In this document: one piece after another, positions 38,872 through 48,508 of the stretch | Position numbering within the stretch: the first letter of the stretch is position 1 | Layout: every line of letters begins with the position of its first letter | NCBI RefSeq assembly: GCF_910589235.1 | Contig: NC_060962.1 | Location: 1,893,732-1,957,731 of the forward strand | From: Vespa crabro | Taxonomy: Eukaryota; Arthropoda; Insecta; Hymenoptera; Vespidae | Reading direction: 5' to 3' | DNA length: 64,000 nucleotides | The notes under the pieces: generated by a model | What the model was told of the DNA's origin: nothing | What the model saw: the letters and a program-made list of their open reading frames with translations, nothing else | The model's database searches: none | Program-made: the position numbers and the translations under genes

Positions 38872-40554
38872 TTTCTTTGTGACTTATTTTACGTTTTTCA
38901 CTTCGTGTATATTCCATCTTGGATCTTACATTTTCTCGTTTTCTCGTTTCTCTGTTTTTATTTCCGCGTTTCTTTTTCTATCTTATCCTTCCCTAGGGAA
39001 ATATCCGCTGAGCCATCAGCACTGCCGAAACAATGAACTATATACACTCTCTTTGTCTTTCTCTTTCTTTGCTTACCTTCAAATGCTTTTGAGAGAAAGA
39101 AATTTTCACGATTGAACTTACTCGAACGTTCATATCGAATTACATATTTTTTAAAAACTTTTTGCAAGCCACAAAACATGGCTGTTCCTTTTCTGTGAAC
39201 TCCGAGACGAAAGCTCGTAGGTTGGATACATCACGTACTACGTACAAACGTGTATGTGTTTTTGCCGAAAAATAAAAAAGTTCATCCGAGAAACAGTCCG
39301 CGAGAAAGTTCGTTAAGTTTCGTTTCCAAACTAAACGACTGGTGGCCGTTGGATTTTGTAAAAATCTAGCAAGTCTATAGACAAAGAAAAATAAAAGAGG
39401 AAAAACAAATGTAGATCAGATTCGAAAAAGGACGAATTTTTCCGTCCAAAGAGAGAAAAAAAATTGATCGTTCGCTCGACGTCAAACTCAACTTCATCGA
39501 TATTGGCTAAAAATTTTCGTTCACTATTAAAACTCACGTATGTTGATATTTAAAGATGTATAAACCAGTATGTGTAGAATTCTATCTCTCTGTGTATTCG
39601 TCTGAGTGTGTTTTTCCTGTTAGATCAAAGGACCAAAAGAGCTTTGCAAAAACGTTCCCGAAGTATCTATAGAAAAAGGAAAAATAGGAATGCCCGTACT
39701 GGAATTGACTAGAAAGCTGGTACTTCCGATCTAAAATGAAAGTAAAAAGAAAGAAAAAAGAGCATACAACCATGAACACTCTTTTCTTTTTCCAAATTTT
39801 CAACTAAATCGATTGGATAATATCGATTGCGTTTACTATAGAACGTTATTTTATCATCGTATCGTCATTTGGCAAAAATTACATCTGTAATTGCTAACAG
39901 AGCCATCGAAAAATGATAACAATTAATTATATAGGACAAGGAAAGAGAACGTATTATTAATTAATTAATTAATTAATTAATTAAAATGGATTAAAATAAA
40001 TTGTTTTGTTTTACTCATATTAAATACGAATTTCAGTTATTAAATTTCGATTAAATAACAATTATAATTAATTTGCAAATTTTCATCTTTCGATATTACA
40101 ACGAATATCTTGAAAGATGGACAGATGAAAATACAATATATACGTACTATAAGAAAGATCGAATAAATGAATGTTAGTACGTATTCAGCTTGGATAATAC
40201 GTTTTTTCGTCCTTTCGTGTCCACCAGCAACCGTAGCAAACAGCAGCAGCAGCAGCAGCCTTGCTACCGATTTCTTTTTTATTTTGTTACGCTGCTTTAG
40301 CCGGCTGGTGCTGCTGGTGCCAGCAGCACCATGCTCAACTCACGTTCCTGTAGAACATCCAGGCAGCATGAAACGAATAATTCTCTCGGTTGGCGTTCGA
40401 GCGGACGAAACGAAACGGAAAATTGAGAGAAAAGAGTCGCGTTGCTGCTTCGCCTACGAAACGACCCAGTTTTCGATTCGTCGTTAACCGGCATACTTGC
40501 TCGTTCTGGCCTTGCTCATGCTAGACCAAATTAAACCTTCCAAATGTGTCTCTT

Positions 40555-40647
<93 letters not shown>

Positions 40648-43600
40648 CTATCTATCTATCTATCTTTTTATCTATCTTTTTTATCTATCTATATATATAT
40701 ATATATATATATATATAGCTACAATATTTTCCAAGGGCAAGCTCACTGATTTCCCCGTTTGACACGAAAAGTCGAACATTTCTCTCTACCGTTTGCCTTG
40801 AATATTCTTTTTTTTCTTTTTCTTTTTTTTTTCTTCTTCTTTTCTCTTCTTGTCATTTTTCCTCGAATTTATCGAATTTAACCGAAACACTCTTTTCCTA
40901 TTTTTTTCCTTTTCTCTTAATCGTTATAGCTATCTCCTGGTGAAATTTTTCAAAGAAAAATAAATTAGTTTCTCTGTGTAAAATGTGAGTCAAACATCAT
41001 TTTCGAGTTTTAAGATCAAATCGAAATCAAAGAGAGTAATCATGAAATAACACCCTTCATTATTATATCTATTTCAACAATTATCCAACTCGGAGTTTTA
41101 AAAGAGAAAGTCGCCCCATTCGACATCTACAAATGGTTTTGTATTTATTGAAAAAATAACCAAACTTATTTCTTCAGTCAAGTAGGTTTTGTAATTCAAA
41201 CAACGTTCGAGGATTGTTCGAATCATTTCGAAAAAATGTTATTAATATTTTTGCTGTTATCCAATCGGCATATTGGTAAAGGAGATTCTTTTATCGTATT
41301 GATGAAAAATCGTTAATTACTAAATCTTTTTATTTGTGAAACGGCTTGGAATGTATTTCACTTGAACGCTTGAAACTCTTCTAAACTTTGTAAACTAATC
41401 AGAAAGTGAAAGTTGTTCGATCGATCGATCGAAAGTAGATACTTTATCGAGAAACATTCATCGTTCTTGTTGCATTATATTTCATATCATAATCATAATC
41501 GAATGCTGGGCGCAAGAATGGCAATGTGACATGCGATAACGGCAACTGATGATCATTCGGGATGGAATAATTTATCGCCGTTATCGATTAATCGTAGAGG
41601 CAATTTGTCGCATATCAGTTTAATTTGTAAGGGTACTATATCGCAGAGGTTTACGACTCTCCGATGATCTTTCATTCTCTCACTTTATTTGTCTTCCTTC
41701 CCTAATAAAACGACCCTAAATTTTCCTCTATTTAGTTTTATCGATTGCTTGATCATTGCAATCATTGAGAGATGTCATCGAATCGTCGTTTGATTGATAA
41801 ATATTGAATTTATTAAATTAAGAATTAAGCCGAGGATAATTATAAAGAGTAAGATTCGTGATTTTTTTGTTGATCGTTTTATTAGTTTAGAAACAGAGCA
41901 TATAAATTATCTTCCTAATTTGGATTTCAAAGAAATAAGAAAAAAAGAAATAATATTCTTATAAGATGAAAATGTGTCGCTAATGTATCGTTCGAAGCGA
42001 TGTTCCTAAATGTTCGTACTAATTTGAAATTCGAAAGGGAAAAAAGGGACTCGTAGAAATTTTTTAATGTTCGCCCTTTCGAAGTGTAGTGCATTTAGTG
42101 CCCTTACATATCGTATTCAAATCGAATTACGTTCTTCCCTATCTTTTTCGTTATCGTTTTATGAAGTGAAAAAAAAGAACAAAGGAAGTAACGAAGGACT
42201 GTATCTTCTTCGCTAGATCGACGAATACACGTTTTTGAAATCGAATTTTAATTATAAATAGTGGCAACGAACCTCTGTGATTATCAATAAATCAAATAAT
42301 AATTAGTGTGCCAAAATCAATAAATCACTGCTACTATTAAATAATCATATATTTTCTTAATCGTCGATCGAATCAAAGATTTAACATTATAACATCGTAC
42401 GAGCTCCATATTTGAATTTAGTGTTAATTCGATATATAAATAAAAAAATATGTATGAATCGATTAAACGACGAAGATAGAGATAACGTACGATTTGATAA
42501 ACCCGTAATTTAATTTTTAAATATGCTTCCTCGTGTATCTGCAGATAGACAAATTTCGCGATTAATGATTAATTATGAATTAAAGTGCGTTAGTTATAAG
42601 TTATAAGCTAACAGTTAATACGTATCTATTGTGATTGATTGACGTACTTACATACATCAACTGTTTCTTTGTCTTTTTTTTTTTTCTTTTTTTTTTCATT
42701 TTCTTTTCTTTTTTGTCATAATCGTACTTATCGTATATTCATGGACTTCTTAGTGATAAAAAGAATAATTAGTTCGTATAACACGATCGCTATTACCGTT
42801 GATTTTCTTTAGAATGTTAGTAGGTCTCTCGGGTAGAGACGGTCAAAAGAACGATACGTACGGTGCGTATTTTAAAGTATAGCATTCGTTTATATCTAAA
42901 CATTAAGTAGTCTCTGTTTAAAACGAATTCGTATTGTGGGTGATTCGCATTAGCGTAAAACGTTGTGGGGGAAAAAGTTTTGAATTAACGGCTTAGAGCT
43001 TTTCCCATTATTTTTTCCTCGTTAATTTCACGATTGGACGATAATAGGATGAAATGAAAGTTTTCGCAGGGGAACAAAAAAAAAAAGAGAAAGAATACTC
43101 GGTTATGATTTGACCATTTTTCTCAATACTTTTTTCGTTCCTCGAAAAATAAGATAAAAATAATTAAAAACGATTGCTATGAAAGAGAATGATAGAAATG
43201 AAAAAAGCAAAATTCGATTTGACTCAAATAACGAAATTTTCCAACTACGTGTTAACTTTCTCGCAATTTCGTATATTTTAGAATAAACTATCCCGAACTC
43301 TCTTGAAAACGTCAAATAATTAAACATGCAGATGAATTTTGTAGAATCTCCATTTTCTTTGTTCTCACGATTTACGGATATATTCATTTACTTTTATTAA
43401 ACGGAGACTACCGTAAAATACATCAGATCACTATTTCGTTAATTTAACTTTAGCCTATCTCTACTTCACCATACATTTTCAACTTGTAACTTCTTTCCTC
43501 TTTTCAAGCGTGTTCCTCCTCTCTCCATTTATTTAAAGAGGCACACGAACGTATAGCGAGCATTAGTTAAGAGAGTACGCTTCCGTATTTAATAGATAAT

Positions 43601-44307
43601 TTTTTACGTGTAACTGTCATATTTGTTGAATATTATGTGATATGTATTTATATATAAATATATACATATAGGTATGCCTATAATAATATAATATCATAGT
43701 TTAAAACGATCGAAGATATCGGTATAACAAAATGCCGACTCGGCCATCGTCGACGATAACGATAATAATTTAATGCTAACGACAAGCTACGTTTGATTAT
43801 GCAACAATGTGATCAAATGTTTAGCTTTTAACTTCCTTACAGACACAAGTTATGCATTGCGGAATGCTCTATCGAACGGATTACTAGGACAATTAAAAAG
43901 GCATATATAATGCGTGATAAAAACTCGGATATATAGTATACATATATTATTTTCGTTGAATACAACGTTAAAGGAAAGATGTGAGAGAAAAGAAAACAAG
44001 GTATGATTTCGACAAACAATATATTATTTAGTCAAATAATATACTATATAGTATACAATAAGACAATTCCGTACTATAACCAAACTCTAAAGATAAATTT
44101 CTTTCGATTTAATTTTATTTGAAAGATAAAAGTTAAAAAAATTTATTTCGTTTCTTCGTTTTGTAAATTACAATTCTACGACTATACTAACTTTTTTATT
44201 TTTTCATTTTTTTCTTTGTTTTTATTCTTATTTTTATTGTTTGGTTTTGTTTGAAACAGAACGTCCAGTTTTTTTTCCGGACACACGCGTTATATATATT
44301 CTCGCGT

Positions 44308-44357
<50 letters not shown>

Positions 44358-47300
44358 CGCACATGCATATAATGTATTATAAATGTACATAAGAAAATAA
44401 CCATAGACGAATTTATTGGAATGTCTCGTGCATCGCAACGGGAAAAGAGAGAAAAAAGAAAAAGAAAAGAATTTTCATACGACGGTGGAACGAATTGATA
44501 GCTACGCTCCCTTAGAAATGATCAAAGTGTTTCGTTAAAAATGAAACTTCGATGACCCTTCGGCTGCACATTTGTACTGATTTTGCGTCTTTGATCGAGA
44601 AACAATAAAAGTGGTATTTTATTCGAAATTTTCGAAAGTGACGCATCGATGTTTAGAAAACTCAAGCGATAGAAGGAACGTCGAATTGACGATCGTGTAA
44701 TTACATTTCGTACGATATTTAAGCATAAGCTAACATTTTCTAAAAATACCTCATTACCTTTTTTCATAATGAGAGAACGCAACTCGAGGTAAAGGTAAAG
44801 TGAAAAAAAAAAAAATGAAAAAAAGAAAAAAAAAGAAATGAATAACCGATGTAACGGCTAAACGTTTCTTCTTTATGATACTTCGACGCTGATTTGACAC
44901 TGCAAAGTCAACTGCTACAACGTTTTTTGTAAAAACGTAAATTAATAATCGTAGCAGGATAAAATAGAAAAACAAAAAGAAAATAAAAAGAGGAAGAACA
45001 TTAATATTGAAAAATTCGAAATTTCATCGACGAAGTCGTTCGAAATTTCTTTAAAAGATTATAAGGATTGATGAAACTATTTTATTGAATTCGAAAAATG
45101 TCAGTCAATTAAATGAATCAGCGTGGAAGCGTGTCAGCTTTTGAATAAAAAACTTAACAAAAAAAGAAAAAAATGAAAGGAAAAAAGAAAAAAAAATTAA
45201 TACTAATGGTACGGGCGTGTGGCTACTTGGTACAATGGACGTTGAATGTGTTTTAATTCGTTCAGGTGTGACGTATCTTCCAAAATGTACAATACTTGTG
45301 ACGTCACGGCGGGACAGACGGATCTCCAGAAATCTTCTTAAACGCTGTAACGTTTTGAAACCATGCGTTTGATTCAATGAAAGTTTCTTTTGTTCTCTTT
45401 TTTGCAATTTATTATAAAAATGATTGTCTAGATTTTTTGAAATTTACAAAAAAAATCGAACGAAGATTCTTATTTTTTCTTTCTTTGTTGTTCTTTCTAA
45501 ATATACCAGACGATATTTTTTAATATCCCTTATATCAATCGATATCGCGTTAAATCATTTATGAGAAATAAAATAAAAATCAAAAATCAATATCGATGGT
45601 CTTCCGATGTTGTTCCTCCGTGTACGATCCGCCATATTGTTAATGTATCTACTGTAAATCTTTGTATGTATTGTAAAATGTATCTTTGCTTGGAGAGGCG
45701 ACATATCTTAAGTTATAGTGTTCTTCAAAACATGAAAGAAATAAAGAAAGGACGTGCGATCGTTCCTCACGACACGTTCGCGTTAATATCCTTCATACGG
45801 TCTTGATTAAAAACAACTCACGAATGGTTTTTTTCTTTTCTTCTTCGTTTCCTTTTTGTTTTTTTTTTTGTTTTTTTCTTAATGAAAAGCAATGCTTTCG
45901 AACGATCGATGTGTCATCCTATAAAGATAATCTAGTATTGACAAAAATTTTTAGATAAAAAGATAAGAAGACCGAAAAGGGGGATCGGACGTGAGCAGGT
46001 CGCGAGGATTTTTGCCACATACATTTATGTACACATATACATAATAATATATTGTATAAGTAATTGCAATTATTATGGAATCATTATATGCGATATTGAA
46101 ATTTGTATATCATGAAAGAATTAAAAAAGGGAGAATATCCTGAATACGAAAGTAAATCGAAATTCTTAATTCTAATTAGAAAGAAAAGAAGAAAAACGGA
46201 GAAAGAAGGAAAGAGAACAAGAAAGAAAAACAAATAATTTTTCAAACGATCCCCTGGTAAACGCACATTCTGCTGGTACGAAATAGAACCTCAATCAAAC
46301 ACCCTTTTCCGTGTTTTTCGTTCGGAAGAAATGTTTTTAGTGACTAATTACAAATAGCGAGAAGATAAACTTTCCTACGTACATGAGATCAACGAACTAT
46401 TTATTTTCAAATCGTATAAAACTGTAATTTTTTTTTTTTTCAGTCGTTAACTCGAGTGTATATAAATTGAAAAAGTATTTTCGTCGTTACCATATAACAT
46501 TTTTGCTGAATTCGCAAACATTAAAAAGGATGGTTATATTGCAAACTATAAAATGATGATCGCGTACTGTGGTAGTGAACCAAAAATCAATGAAAACCAC
46601 CATAAAAGAGAGAAAATCACGAAAGATATTAAAATTCAAACTTTATTTGTTCTTTATGCGCAAAAAGAAATAATTCAATGAATTTTAATGCAAACTCTAC
46701 GAACATGCATGGGTTCGCGGAAAAGCCGTGCTCGGCTCAACGCGGAATTTTTTAATTTACGTCTCTTACATACATTTTTTATCATCGTTCGTATTAACCG
46801 TATTTCAATTGACTCGCTTCTTGTTTTCTTTTTTTTTTTTTTCTTTTTCTTCTTTTCACTAAATTCTAAATTCAATGAAATGCTATCTATTAATAATTTC
46901 ATTTGTGAAAATAAACAAAAATAAGAAAGAACGAGAAATCTTCTTTCCTTTTTATGCCTCTTTGCTCTTATGATTGCTTAGCAAAATAATGCTTGTGAAT
47001 CGCATATTTATTTGGAACTAGCATAAATCGTGCATCGATATTTACTTTAATACGCACTTCTGTGAATGCACGCGCTCTATATTCTAATTATTCTAGCTAT
47101 AATAAATTTTCAACAATTCCTTTTTCAGCACCCGTTTTTAATAGGACCAAACTCATTACAAAATTCTATAACTTTAACAACGAAAAAATAAAAATTTATT
47201 ATCGTGCAAATTGAGATCTTTTATAAATATTCTGCAATAGTAACAGTGAATAATTCTTAGTTTGACTTTTAGAAAATACGTGTACTCATTTCCTAAAGAA

Positions 47301-48321
47301 AATGAATGAAAGATATCGCGTGAAAATAGTTTCTCGACGTGCACGTAAAATGAGATTATTATAATTTTAATTTTTCATACACGAGCTTATCACACAGCAT
47401 AGCTATATAGATCGTATACATTTTAAAAGTTCCCTTTTAAATATCACATGCACGACGATGAACGAGATATTTTAGAAATCCCTAAGTCAATAACGTTTTG
47501 AGTAATTCCCAATCAAAAAAAAAAAAAATAAAGTAAAATCTTTTAAAAGTCGAAATGAAAGTTAATCGTTCAAAAGAAATGAAAAAATCCCTTGTCGTCT
47601 ATGTAGAAATCGCGTGTAATTCATCTTCTACAAAATGGAAGAAAGAATATCGTGTAATCCCAAAGAGATAGGAAATAGGTAGATTATTTTGTTGACGCGT
47701 CAATCGTCGTTTTTATCCCCCGCCACCCCCACTACTTCATAGCAGGTTCACGAAACGTATTTAGGTACTCGTTGGGCTCTTCCTGGGCGGAAGTTGCGGC
47801 GCGGATTTTCTCAACTCAGCCACCACCATCACCAACACCACCACCACTACCACCACCACTACCACCACTATCACCAACATCACCACCACCACTATCACCA
47901 ATACCAATCACATCCACACTCAGTACCAAAAATAAACCTATCCTTCTGATCGCTTCACCAGCACGGTGAGTCTTATTTCTCTACTCTATATAATTCCGAT
48001 ATTAAATTCTGTAACCAGATACAGAGTCGGATTAAGGATCATCACTTTGAACTCCAAACTATCTTCCCGATATTTGTAAGAGCCCTCGATTAAAGGATTA
48101 AAAAGGTCGAATGATTCACTTCAACTTTCTCTACGAATTAAACAAGAAAAATTTATTCGCGTTAAAAGAAAATATATATATGTATGTGTGTGTTACTTAC
48201 ACACGCGTATATGTACTTAATTATAAATATCTATCGTTCTTTAATTAAGATACAAAATTTCAGGCTCTCCTTTGTCTCTCGCTTTGCCCTTAATTCGACT
48301 CTGATCGTTTGCTTATTTTAC

Positions 48322-48376
<55 letters not shown>

Positions 48377-48423
48377 GTTGTTGTTGTTGTTGTTGTTTTT
48401 GTTTTTGTTTTTGTTGTTGTTGT

Positions 48424-48508
<85 letters not shown>

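Noticed and set aside
38614..39115. Two overlapping 140- and 157-codon frames
   Set aside because: Built on the CT/CA microsatellite (SLSLSL, HTHTHT); not a gene.
47772..47969. Pro/Ser/Thr-rich frame starting MGSSWAEVAARIF
   Set aside because: The body is the CCA repeat; the short N-terminal part is not recognisable and no exon structure supports it.
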